Of a stretch of 64,000 nucleotides of DNA, positions 42,100 through 48,614 are shown piece by piece. The DNA is from a virus. Numbering within the stretch: position 1 is the first letter of the stretch; every line of letters starts with the position of its first letter. Where the stretch lies: positions 1 to 64,000 of the IMG/VR virus record IMGVR_UViG_3300020469_000041. One strand, written 5' to 3'. A program made the position numbers and the translations under genes. The notes beneath the pieces are model-generated. The model was not told where the DNA came from. It worked only from the letters and a program-made list of their open reading frames with translations, and ran no database searches.

Positions 42100-43265
42100 T
42101 ATTGCACCTGTGTTATATTAATAATAATACCCTGTCCGTCTCCTAATATTATTTCAGATTCTTTTTGATCTGTAATAGTTCTAAGTGTTGCGTTTTGAGA
42201 CAATAACATTGTTATGCTAATAACTCCATCAACATCTCTAAAAAATTTAACTGTTCCATCACCTTTATCTAATAAAGTATTATATTGACTATCAACGTCG
42301 AATCCTAATTTCGTTCCATCGAGAGCTACTTCACTAGATAAAGCACTTCTATCTAATGCAGTCTTTTTATCTAAGTCTAATACTATATCTAATATATCTT
42401 GTAAAAAGTCAACATCTAAATAATCTATATCTAATTCTGAAAACTCTAATTCGTCATAAGCCAAATAATCTGTTTCTAGTTCATTAAATTCTAAAAAGTC
42501 TACATCTAATATATTGTCACTTTCGTTTTCATTTAGTATACCTTCTTCAGCTTTAACTTCTTTTATTTCTTTTGGTTCTGATACAATAAAAATATTACTG
42601 ATCATATTATTATCTATACCAGAAAGAACTACTGGTCTACTTGGAGCTGTATCATATGAAGATATGACTGATGCTTGATATGCCTCTTCTAAAGTGACAG
42701 TACCACCAGCATTAGATATTATTATTTTGCCAGAAGCCTTTCCAGTTTCTTCATCGGGTAAAAGTATGATCAACGATTGACCTATTTCATCAATCGTCGT
42801 TGTAAAATCTGTACCCAGTATAGCTATTTCTGCCGTGGGTGTTGATAAATTAATATTAGATTTATTTATTCTTTTACCACGACCAGATGAAAATCTAGCC
42901 GTGCCTTGTACCATACGAATAGCCATCTCAGACTTAGATGGATCTGGATCGTAATAAGCCTTATCAATATAAATTTTTGTGTGTTCTATAATTGATAATT
43001 CTTCTTCATCTAAAAACTCAATTAATATTCTACCATTACCAGTAATGGCTGTATCTTTTAACTCAATTCCTGGAGTAGAAACTTTAGATACTATTATTTC
43101 TTCGCCTCCGGTGCGAATAAGAGAAGCTACTCCAGTCTGTTCAGTTATATCTCCTATAAATTCGGCTGCAGTAGCCGAACTTATAAGAAATAAATTAGTT
43201 AGCGTCAGACTGAATAATATTAATATCCGAACGATCTGTAATGAAGGTTGCATCAAGTATTGCAT
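42099..43265 (-). CDS. Periplasmic FecR-domain protein with acidic repeats
   Basis: 388 residues. Signal peptide 1-34 (A-T-A-A end). FecR domain about 36-160, with V-Q-G-T-A-R-F-S-S-G-R-G at 119-130 and the signature T-P-T-A-E-I-A-I-L-G-T-D-F at 142-154. Residues 254-290 are an acidic run of D-F-L/D-Y-L units. The C-terminus (G-D-G-Q-G-I-I-I-N-I) looks curlin-like. FecR modules next to CHASE2 cyclases occur in bacterial genomes. They are thought to sense or bind the envelope, not to act with FecI here, since no sigma or TonB gene is present. GGAG lies 9 nt before the ATG, inside the upstream curlin gene (71-nt overlap). Confidence 0.85.
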   Translation of the reverse strand: MQYLMQPSLQIVRILILFSLTLTNLFLISSATAAEFIGDITEQTGVASLIRTGGEEIIVSKVSTPGIELKDTAITGNGRILIEFLDEEELSIIEHTKIYIDKAYYDPDPSKSEMAIRMVQGTARFSSGRGKRINKSNINLSTPTAEIAILGTDFTTTIDEIGQSLIILLPDEETGKASGKIIISNAGGTVTLEEAYQASVISSYDTAPSRPVVLSGIDNNMISNIFIVSEPKEIKEVKAEEGILNENESDNILDVDFLEFNELETDYLAYDELEFSELDIDYLDVDFLQDILDIVLDLDKKTALDRSALSSEVALDGTKLGFDVDSQYNTLLDKGDGTVKFFRDVDGVISITMLLSQNATLRTITDQKESEIILGDGQGIIINITQVQ

Positions 43266-44052
43266 TATTGGTAACTCCAGTTGTGGAACCAGTATTTTGT
43301 CCTACAAAAATAAAGTTGTAGTCACCAGTTACACCAACTGTTTGATTATTATCTGCGCCATCTTCCATTGTAGTTTGAACCCAGTTATCTGATCCAATTA
43401 TATCCCAATTAAAAGTCGCATTAGTTGAATTAACAAATACATTTGTTGTATTATCGTCTCCTTGTATATCTAAATCCATGTCTAAAGAATCAGCTGATCC
43501 AGCAGTAGGATTCCAAGAACCCCAAAACGCAGTTTGGCCGCTATTAGTTCTTGACCACGTAGTTCCATTTACAGTCCAAAATTGTTCTGCATTGGATTGA
43601 TTCCAAAGAGGAGTAGATATATTATAAACATCATCGTCATTACCAGCTCTAAATACAACTTCGTTAGTATTACCAACTATTGCAGAATCAATAGTTATAG
43701 TATCAGCAGTAGTTGCGACGCCAATTTTTTGATTCCATTTGTTATAGTTACCAGTAATAAAGTTATTAATAGTAGATCCAGTAGTAGCAATTGTACCAAA
43801 CATTTTATTATAATCACCATCAAGTTTTAAGTCTAAATATGAATTAGAAACAGACATGGTCATATCTATTGACGTACCAGTAAAATCGTCTCCACCATAT
43901 TTGTTACCAGCACCAATTTGCTGAATAGTAAGCTCAACATTGTCACCAGTTTGAGCTATCCATATTTCATTATCATTTGCATCGCTAAATGCATTTGACG
44001 TTAATATAATTCCTAATATTGCGAACAATCCACTTTTATTCATGTTCATCAT
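43195..44052 (-). CDS. Secreted curlin-repeat protein (CsgA/B-like)
   Basis: 285 residues. Signal peptide about 1-23, then D-N-E-I-W-I-A-Q-T-G-D-N-V-E-L-T-I-Q-Q-I-G, a curlin-type strand pair shared with the protein at 41326. Further G-D-Y-N (79, 243), G-N-Y-N (101), G-N-T-N (127), G-D-D-N (198) and G-S-D-N (220) turns mark a beta solenoid. Its start overlaps csgG by 17 nt and its 3' end encodes the FecR signal peptide in another frame. An extracellular amyloid-like fibre or surface coat is predicted from family knowledge. Which of the two is the nucleator is not clear. Confidence 0.82.
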   Translation of the reverse strand: MMNMNKSGLFAILGIILTSNAFSDANDNEIWIAQTGDNVELTIQQIGAGNKYGGDDFTGTSIDMTMSVSNSYLDLKLDGDYNKMFGTIATTGSTINNFITGNYNKWNQKIGVATTADTITIDSAIVGNTNEVVFRAGNDDDVYNISTPLWNQSNAEQFWTVNGTTWSRTNSGQTAFWGSWNPTAGSADSLDMDLDIQGDDNTTNVFVNSTNATFNWDIIGSDNWVQTTMEDGADNNQTVGVTGDYNFIFVGQNTGSTTGVTNNAILDATFITDRSDINIIQSDAN

Positions 44053-44929
44053 TTTCTCCTGTTAACGGATGTTTTTCGTTTACCCCATCGTGCTGATGAG
44101 GATGCCTATGTCCATCCTTTATTACCCAAAGGCCTCTATCATGCCCTTGGTAAATTAACTCTAATACAGCTTCTTCAATTGCAGCTCGCGTAGCGTAAGT
44201 CACACTTTCGTTAAAGCCTATACCGTCTTCAATCTCGATAAGTTTAGTATCCATATCAACAAATCGAAATACATCATATCCACCACCTACAGACAAGATA
44301 GATTTTTTAGTCTGTACGTTCAACAAAATTTCACCCGTAAGAGTAGAGGTAGCTCTTAAACTTACGATTACCGAATCTCTTTTATACTGAGTTGAAGAAC
44401 CAATACCTAAGTATCTAGCTCCTCTACCTCCAGTCTCTAAGTTGGTATCATATCCTATAATACCACCTTCTAAAATTATCCCTGCAAAAAGCATAGGTTG
44501 AAGTTTTTTATCTTCAGCTGTTTTTTCAAACTCTTCTCTAGCTGATCTAATAATCTGTCTTTCTTTAACTAAATTATCAAGTCCAGCTCTTTCAACTACT
44601 CTAAACCATGTACCTTTACCGGCGGTTTTAAGTGCGTCAATAACAAATGCTTCAGCACCTTGTGTTACAGCAGTAGAAAAATCAGCTAAATTTTCTCTAC
44701 TTTTTCTTTGTCCAGTTAAATCTTGAAACTCATAAACAGCAACAATGGGCTTAAATTTTGCTGCAGGTAAATTTGCTAATCTTTTAGAAGCTGGTAATGT
44801 TACAACTACTGCCTCTTCTACACATTCTCCATATTGTTTCATAAATGTCATAGTGCAACTATCTGTCATACTCGGAAAGCTTGAGCATCCAGTTAAAAAT
44901 AACAATCCAATAACGAAAATATATTTCAT
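44036..44929 (-). CDS. csgG: Curli secretion lipoprotein CsgG
   Basis: 297 residues (E. coli CsgG 277). Lipobox F-L-T-G-C puts the acylated cysteine at C15. Core motifs include P-I-V-A-V-Y-E-F-x-D-L-T-G-Q, F-R-V-V-E-R-A-G-L-D-N-L-V-K-E-R-Q-I-I-R, I-L-E-G-G-I-I-G-Y-D-T-N and V-S-L-R-A-T-S-T-L-T-G-E-I-L: a full CsgG nonameric outer-membrane channel. The C-terminal ~30 residues are an added His-rich tail (D-G-H-R-H-P-H-Q-H-D-G). Directly follows CsgF with a one-base overlap. Confidence 0.95.
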   Translation of the reverse strand: MKYIFVIGLLFLTGCSSFPSMTDSCTMTFMKQYGECVEEAVVVTLPASKRLANLPAAKFKPIVAVYEFQDLTGQRKSRENLADFSTAVTQGAEAFVIDALKTAGKGTWFRVVERAGLDNLVKERQIIRSAREEFEKTAEDKKLQPMLFAGIILEGGIIGYDTNLETGGRGARYLGIGSSTQYKRDSVIVSLRATSTLTGEILLNVQTKKSILSVGGGYDVFRFVDMDTKLIEIEDGIGFNESVTYATRAAIEEAVLELIYQGHDRGLWVIKDGHRHPHQHDGVNEKHPLTGENDEHE

Positions 44930-45453
44930 TAGAAAGATCCAGCACCTATAGGAACATCAAGTGTTGTTGTTGTTCCATCCTCGCTCGTAACAGTAATCCT
45001 AATAATATCTGTTCCATCTTCTCCGCCTCCTACAATTGTTTCGTAAGTAATTGAATTGCCTTCTATATCGAAGGTTCCATATGTTGATGCAGTTTCATTA
45101 CCAAACATATTGTCTACCAATTGCTTAGCAATTTGAGCATATATTCTACTTTCTAAATTTCTTAAAAATTTAGCTTGTGTTGTATTATTTGCAGCTCTTT
45201 CAGCTTTATCAATTGCTGCTTGTATATCTTCTCTAATTTTATCTTTTCTAGATTTCTCTTGATTTTCAATAGTTAACCAATGAGCTGAAGTTCCAACTCC
45301 ACTAAATGACGGATTCTTAAATTTAAAAGTAATTCCATCTGCATTTGCGAGTGGACTTAACAATAGTGCTAAAATAAGTGCTGGCCAAAACAATATTGAA
45401 AACCAAACTAATGTTTTAATACTCCATTCATTTAATTTATCTAATATACTCAT
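44929..45453 (-). CDS. csgF: Curli pore partner CsgF
   Basis: 174 residues (E. coli 138). A hydrophobic segment ends A-N-A-D-G at about 40. The mature N-terminus G-I-T-F-K-F-K-N-P-S-F-S-G matches the CsgF segment that inserts in the CsgG channel. Then a helical linker and a C-terminal beta part with E-T-I-V-G-G, ending in G-T-T-T-T-L-D-V-P-I-G. In E. coli CsgF forms a second constriction in CsgG and anchors the nucleator at the surface. A longer N-terminal cytoplasmic stretch than usual precedes the signal helix. Overlaps the upstream membrane protein by 4 nt. Confidence 0.88.
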   Translation of the reverse strand: MSILDKLNEWSIKTLVWFSILFWPALILALLLSPLANADGITFKFKNPSFSGVGTSAHWLTIENQEKSRKDKIREDIQAAIDKAERAANNTTQAKFLRNLESRIYAQIAKQLVDNMFGNETASTYGTFDIEGNSITYETIVGGGEDGTDIIRITVTSEDGTTTTLDVPIGAGSF

Positions 45454-45719
45454 TTCTTTTTCTTTTTCCTCTCGTTTTCTTTATATTCTAATACTACATT
45501 TACTTTTTGTTGTAGTCTAATCATATCTTGATCAAGCATACGAGTTTGATCAATTACTCTTATAAGAGCAAAATGCATTTCTTCTAGTTTTGGCTCAATC
45601 TTTTCACCAATAAACCACCATACATAATATATAAAATAACCTAACCCAACCATCATTACAATAGGAAATCCATATTGTTGTATTGCGTCAACTAAGCTAA
45701 ATTCTACTACAACTTCCAT
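45450..45719 (-). CDS. Small single-TM coiled-coil protein (holin-like candidate)
   Basis: 89 residues. One membrane helix (about 17-37, V-M-M-V-G-L-G-Y-F-I-Y-Y-V-W-W-F), then a helical tail with D-M-I-R-L-Q-Q-K-V-N-V-V-L-E and a basic end (K-K-K-K-K). Similar in layout and in the D-M-I...V...L-E motif to the 98-residue protein at 45880. Between lysozyme and CsgF. A holin/BhlA-like role is possible but unproved. Confidence 0.75.
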   Translation of the reverse strand: MEVVVEFSLVDAIQQYGFPIVMMVGLGYFIYYVWWFIGEKIEPKLEEMHFALIRVIDQTRMLDQDMIRLQQKVNVVLEYKENERKKKKK

Positions 45720-45722
45720 TAT

Positions 45723-45896
45723 CTATTTCCAATTATAATATGGATTATCAAACCATCCCATATAGTAAGATAATACAAATATTCCACAAAAAATAATGAC
45801 TATGGCTAACCCTTTCCAAGTGTCTGAATCACTCCAATCTTGTCCCGCTTGTATTTTTTTCCACGTTTTTCCATTTATTCTAGTCTCTTCTGACAT
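45723..45896 (-). CDS. Small membrane protein, 57 residues
   Basis: Reads M-S-E-E-T-R-I-N-G-K-T-W-K-K-I-Q-A-G-Q-D-W, then a membrane helix (about 29-46) and a short aromatic tail N-P-Y-Y-N-W-K. Overlaps the upstream gene by 17 nt and ends 3 nt before the next ATG. It fills the space of the late operon exactly. Topology suggests cytoplasmic N-terminus. Function unknown. Confidence 0.75.
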   Translation of the reverse strand: MSEETRINGKTWKKIQAGQDWSDSDTWKGLAIVIIFCGIFVLSYYMGWFDNPYYNWK

Positions 45897-46176
45897 CCAA
45901 TTTCCCGTCCTCTACAAAATTTTCTGCACGGGCTATTCTTTCAATGTCTGGAGTTAACTCTAAAGCACTACTCACCAATAAATCTATTTTAATCATGTCG
46001 TTATTCATCGCTCTAGCGCGATTCTCCAGTGATTTACAAAACATGGTAAGTGTTCCTATTTGTTCTACTATACCATTTAATATTTGTTTTATCACTAAAA
46101 ATATAAAAAAGCCCATGACAATACTTCCGGCGATAGGTGCACCCACATCGCCTATTAAATTAAATACTTCACCCAT
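45880..46176 (-). CDS. Small single-TM coiled-coil protein (holin-like candidate)
   Basis: 98 residues. Gly-rich start, membrane helix about 14-35 (A-P-I-A-G-S-I-V-M-G-F-F-I-F-L-V-I), then N-N-D-M-I-K-I-D-L-L-V-S-S-A-L-E. Probable paralogue of the 89-residue protein two genes downstream. Both lie next to lysozyme in the late operon. Confidence 0.75.
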   Translation of the reverse strand: MGEVFNLIGDVGAPIAGSIVMGFFIFLVIKQILNGIVEQIGTLTMFCKSLENRARAMNNDMIKIDLLVSSALELTPDIERIARAENFVEDGKLDVRRD

Positions 46177-46177
46177 A

Positions 46178-46423
46178 TTAGGTTGAAGTTGCTACACTTA
46201 CTACTTTAAGTCCAGCGCCACCTTCTAAAGTTTCTGCGGGTAGTTTTTTTACAAGTTCAATTGTTTTAGATTGAACTGTCATTGTACCAACTACTGTTGA
46301 TCCAGTTTTATGAGTCATAACTAAATCTCCTGCAGTACTATTATATACTCGTACTAATGTAGCATTACCTACTGCAGTTGCTGATGTTAAGTTAGTCTCA
46401 CTTCCCATTAATCTGATTTTCAT
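46178..46423 (-). CDS. Small beta-rich virion-type protein, 81 residues
   Basis: All-beta pattern (A-T-L-V-R-V-Y-N-S-T-A-G-D-L-V-M-T-H) followed by V-K-K-L-P-A-E-T-L-E-G-G. This type occurs as a small conserved structural protein in marine T4-like phages, possibly head decoration. AGGAG is ideally placed before the ATG. The specific role is not known. Confidence 0.7.
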   Translation of the reverse strand: MKIRLMGSETNLTSATAVGNATLVRVYNSTAGDLVMTHKTGSTVVGTMTVQSKTIELVKKLPAETLEGGAGLKVVSVATST

Positions 46424-46435
46424 TCTTATCTCCTA

Positions 46436-46900
46436 TTAGATATTTTCTAAGCGTGACATAAGTCTTTCCGCTCTGTTTGTTACTTGCTTATGCCATCTAG
46501 AATCTCTTCCTTCAACAGCTGCTTTTTTCCAGTCACCACTTTGCAAAGCCGCATTGTGATTTTTGAATTTACTTAATCTGGTTCTACCCATATTAAACAT
46601 CATATTAGCAATTACTTGCTTTACTTCTTGAGGATATCCATCCCATGCTTCATGTAAGATCTTACAGTCTCTGATGACTGATTCAACGTCTCGTTCGAAA
46701 CATTCAATTGTTCGTTCCTCTGACACTGCGGTTCCCACATCCATTCCAAACTCTGGATCAGATTTAAGGACCAGGTGGCCAATTCCAAATGTTGCGTACC
46801 CCAGATGATCTTTATAAATTTCATTAACCTGACCCTCGTCGATTATTAATTGTTCTCTTAATTGATCTATGTCAATATCAGTTTCTTTATTCCAAAACAT
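46436..46900 (-). CDS. e: Endolysin, T4 lysozyme family (GH24)
   Basis: 154 residues. Catalytic triad of T4 lysozyme is intact: E22, D31, T37 (T4 E11, D20, T26 with identical spacing) in D-E-G...Y-K-D...Y-A-T-F-G-I-G-H. The C-terminal half, with W-K-K-A-A-V-E...S-R-W-H-K-Q-V-T-N-R-A-E-R, also aligns. It cuts N-acetylmuramyl bonds in peptidoglycan at lysis. No signal peptide, so a holin is required. The neighbouring small membrane proteins are candidates. Confidence 0.95.
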   Translation of the reverse strand: MFWNKETDIDIDQLREQLIIDEGQVNEIYKDHLGYATFGIGHLVLKSDPEFGMDVGTAVSEERTIECFERDVESVIRDCKILHEAWDGYPQEVKQVIANMMFNMGRTRLSKFKNHNAALQSGDWKKAAVEGRDSRWHKQVTNRAERLMSRLENI

Positions 46901-46919
46901 AATTTACTCTCCGTTATAA

Positions 46920-47528
46920 TTAAAATAATTCTAAAAAGTTAGATATAGGACTTTCAACTTCAGTTCCAAAATGATCAGCAAATGCAAATGGTGCACCACC
47001 AGGCGATCCTGAATAAAGCCAACTTGCTATTGCGTTACTTGTTCCATTATTATATAATTGAAAATCAGTAGCATCAGTTCGATTAAATGACGAATTTGGT
47101 GATCCTGAATTGTTACTCTGATCAACATAAAAATCTACTCGTGACCATCCACTATTAGTAAATGTGACAGAACCACTTGTTGCTTTTAATGTAAATACGA
47201 ATGTAGCAGTATTTATATTACTAATAACACTAATTGCGACATTTCCTGATCCATAAGGACTGCTAAAGTTACCTAGTGGTCCACCACTAAGTGTACTAGT
47301 AGTCATATTCACAGGATTGCTGTAAAATTGAGTGACAGCAGTCCAGGTTGAACTAAATAAAACACTAGATGTTCCATAAAAATCAGAAACTTGGATTTCG
47401 CCAGAACTAGGAACCGCTGCTGGTCCTAAGCCTCCAGAATAGTATTCAGATAAAGATATTGGATTTGATCCTCCAAATTCAGTTTGAATATCACTAAAAG
47501 CTACTTGTCCAGTTGATACTATAGCCAT
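46920..47528 (-). CDS. Tail-fibre/virion protein with conserved phage N-terminus
   Basis: 202 residues. The N-terminal S-T-G-Q-V-A-F-S-D-I-Q-T-E-F-G-G and S-L-S-E-Y-Y motif is frequent at the start of small marine phage tail or head-fibre proteins. A Ser/Asn-rich beta C-terminal domain follows, possibly carbohydrate-binding. Overlaps the upstream gene by one base in the late operon. Confidence 0.75.
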   Translation of the reverse strand: MAIVSTGQVAFSDIQTEFGGSNPISLSEYYSGGLGPAAVPSSGEIQVSDFYGTSSVLFSSTWTAVTQFYSNPVNMTTSTLSGGPLGNFSSPYGSGNVAISVISNINTATFVFTLKATSGSVTFTNSGWSRVDFYVDQSNNSGSPNSSFNRTDATDFQLYNNGTSNAIASWLYSGSPGGAPFAFADHFGTEVESPISNFLELF

Positions 47529-47791
47529 TATTTAATAATCTCCGTAATTAGATTTTCGAATTGTTCTATTTTTTCTACTCTATTAGGCCAAAGAATATAT
47601 TCTTTCTCTGGATTTTTCTTTAAATTTGATAATAAAGGAAGAATTGAATTATATAGCTTATTTAGCTTTTCTTCTGTGACGGCAAGTTCTGCAGTTTTAC
47701 TATCTGCAGTTTTTATAGTGGACTGTACCGCTTCTAGCTCGTTTTCATCAACGGCAGTAAATCCAAAATCGAAATTTAGTAAATCACTCAT
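47528..47791 (-). CDS. Conserved small T4-like phage protein, 87 residues
   Basis: Helical, with the motif I-L-P-L-L-S-N-L-K-K-N-P-E-K-E-Y-I-L-W-P-N-R near residues 50-71, which I recognise from marine T4-like genomes as a conserved protein of unknown role. First gene of the late operon, with AAGGAG in a predicted 12-nt leader. Confidence 0.78.
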   Translation of the reverse strand: MSDLLNFDFGFTAVDENELEAVQSTIKTADSKTAELAVTEEKLNKLYNSILPLLSNLKKNPEKEYILWPNRVEKIEQFENLITEIIK

Positions 47792-47808
47792 ATTTATCTC
47801 CTTACTGT

Positions 47809-47816
47809 TATTTATA
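47809..47816 (-). promoter_or_regulatory. T4-type late promoter of the lysozyme-curli-cyclase operon
   Basis: Exact TATAAATA, predicted start at 47803, 12-nt leader carrying AAGGAG before the ATG at 47791. No gap over 20 nt separates genes from here to 39337, and no other convincing promoter lies between. Confidence 0.75.
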
Positions 47817-47839
47817 CAAGTAAAGAAGCTAAAAGAGGA

Positions 47840-48172
47840 TTATGAGGTGGTTTGATGATATTCTGGCATTTGATAACTAAGAGTTAGTTCTTCTCCCGCT
47901 TTAATATCTTTAGATGTAATTAAATAATATTCTGGATCTTTTAACTCAGAATTATGAAGAATATTTTTACAAGATGGATTTTCACTATGATTTATAAATG
48001 CTCCAAGTGCAGTTCTTATCCATTCACCATGATAAAAAATTCTCATGAGTCCTAGATTAGTACCTTCTGATATATCATCAGTAGCAAAAGCTCCGAGACC
48101 GTCAATAGTACTTTCCTTTATTGTAACACAACTGGGTAATGGTCTCCATGTATTAGAAAAATCAATCGTCAT
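47840..48172 (-). CDS. SET-domain protein (putative lysine methyltransferase)
   Basis: 110 residues, a near-minimal SET domain. G-L-G-A-F-A at 25-30 (SAM-binding start), A-F-I-N-H-S-E-N-P-S-C at 58-68 and A-G-E-E-L-T-L-S-Y at 92-100 with the terminal Tyr100. Such stand-alone SET proteins methylate lysines in proteins. Bacterial and viral targets are mostly unknown. No post-SET zinc cluster. Last gene of an early-type unit starting at 49210. Overlaps the upstream small gene by 11 nt. Confidence 0.85.
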   Translation of the reverse strand: MTIDFSNTWRPLPSCVTIKESTIDGLGAFATDDISEGTNLGLMRIFYHGEWIRTALGAFINHSENPSCKNILHNSELKDPEYYLITSKDIKAGEELTLSYQMPEYHQTTS

Positions 48173-48275
48173 CTCGAGCTTCCTTTATTTGCTTTAGTAT
48201 TTCTATTAATTCTTCTATAGTATTTACGTCTGTGGAATTTTCAGTATCTATCTCAACATTTATATTTATTTTCAT
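48162..48275 (-). CDS. 37-residue acidic peptide
   Basis: M-K-I-N-I-N-V-E-I-D then a helical E-E-L-I-E-I-L-K-Q-I-K-E-A end. ATG overlaps the upstream stop (ATGA). A longer in-frame start exists but would lie wholly inside the upstream membrane-protein gene. Function unknown. Confidence 0.55.
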   Translation of the reverse strand: MKININVEIDTENSTDVNTIEELIEILKQIKEARDDD

Positions 48276-48451
48276 AATCCAATTAATGCCCAGCCATGAT
48301 TGGCTATCGCATTTAGAATAATAAACCAACAAGTTGCCATATGAGTTATCCACCATATAGTGCGTATAACTGCTACAGCGTCAGCTTGATTATCAGTTTC
48401 TCCTACTTTCTGACCTAAACTTTTAGCCCAGATTCTCCACCATTTATACAT
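48272..48451 (-). CDS. Small membrane protein, 59 residues (paralogue of 41162)
   Basis: Reads M-Y-K-W-W-R-I-W-A-K-S-L-G, a short polar stretch, A-V-A-V-I-R-T-I-W-W, then a membrane helix containing C-W-F-I-I-L-N-A-I and ending G-W-A-L-I-G-L. Shares the W-x-I-W-x-x-S-L-G and R-T-I motifs with the small protein next to the cyclase. Overlaps both neighbours. Function unknown. Confidence 0.78.
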   Translation of the reverse strand: MYKWWRIWAKSLGQKVGETDNQADAVAVIRTIWWITHMATCWFIILNAIANHGWALIGL

Positions 48452-48614
48452 TACCGCGTCTTACAAGTTCATTACGAATTTTTTGCTTTTGTTTTGGTTG
48501 AGTATTATTATTATCTAATGCTGCTTGCAACACATCAGTTGAAGTTGATCTCATGTAATAGTTTTGGACATTACCTTTGCGATCTTTTGTTGTTTCTTTA
48601 AATTTTACTGGCAT
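48444..48614 (-). CDS. Small basic protein, 56 residues
   Basis: Start M-P-V-K-F-K-E-T-T-K at 48614: TAATG overlap with the upstream stop and GGAGA 7 nt before. Ends with K-Q-K-Q-K-I-R-N-E-L-V-R-R-G. The N-terminal K-E-T-x-K-D-R-x-G style is seen in small cyanophage proteins. Function unknown. Confidence 0.65.
   Translation of the reverse strand: MPVKFKETTKDRKGNVQNYYMRSTSTDVLQAALDNNNTQPKQKQKIRNELVRRGNV

Noticed and set aside
42099-43265. FecR gene read as a ferric-citrate sigma-factor regulator
   Set aside because: No FecI sigma factor or TonB receptor is nearby, and the protein has a signal peptide instead of a cytoplasmic N-terminal sigma-binding domain with a single TM helix.
47210-47217. 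TATAAATA inside the 202-residue fibre-like gene, upstream of lysozyme
   Set aside because: About 310 nt before the lysozyme ATG and in coding sequence. Possible but unsupported second late promoter; transcript mapping would decide.
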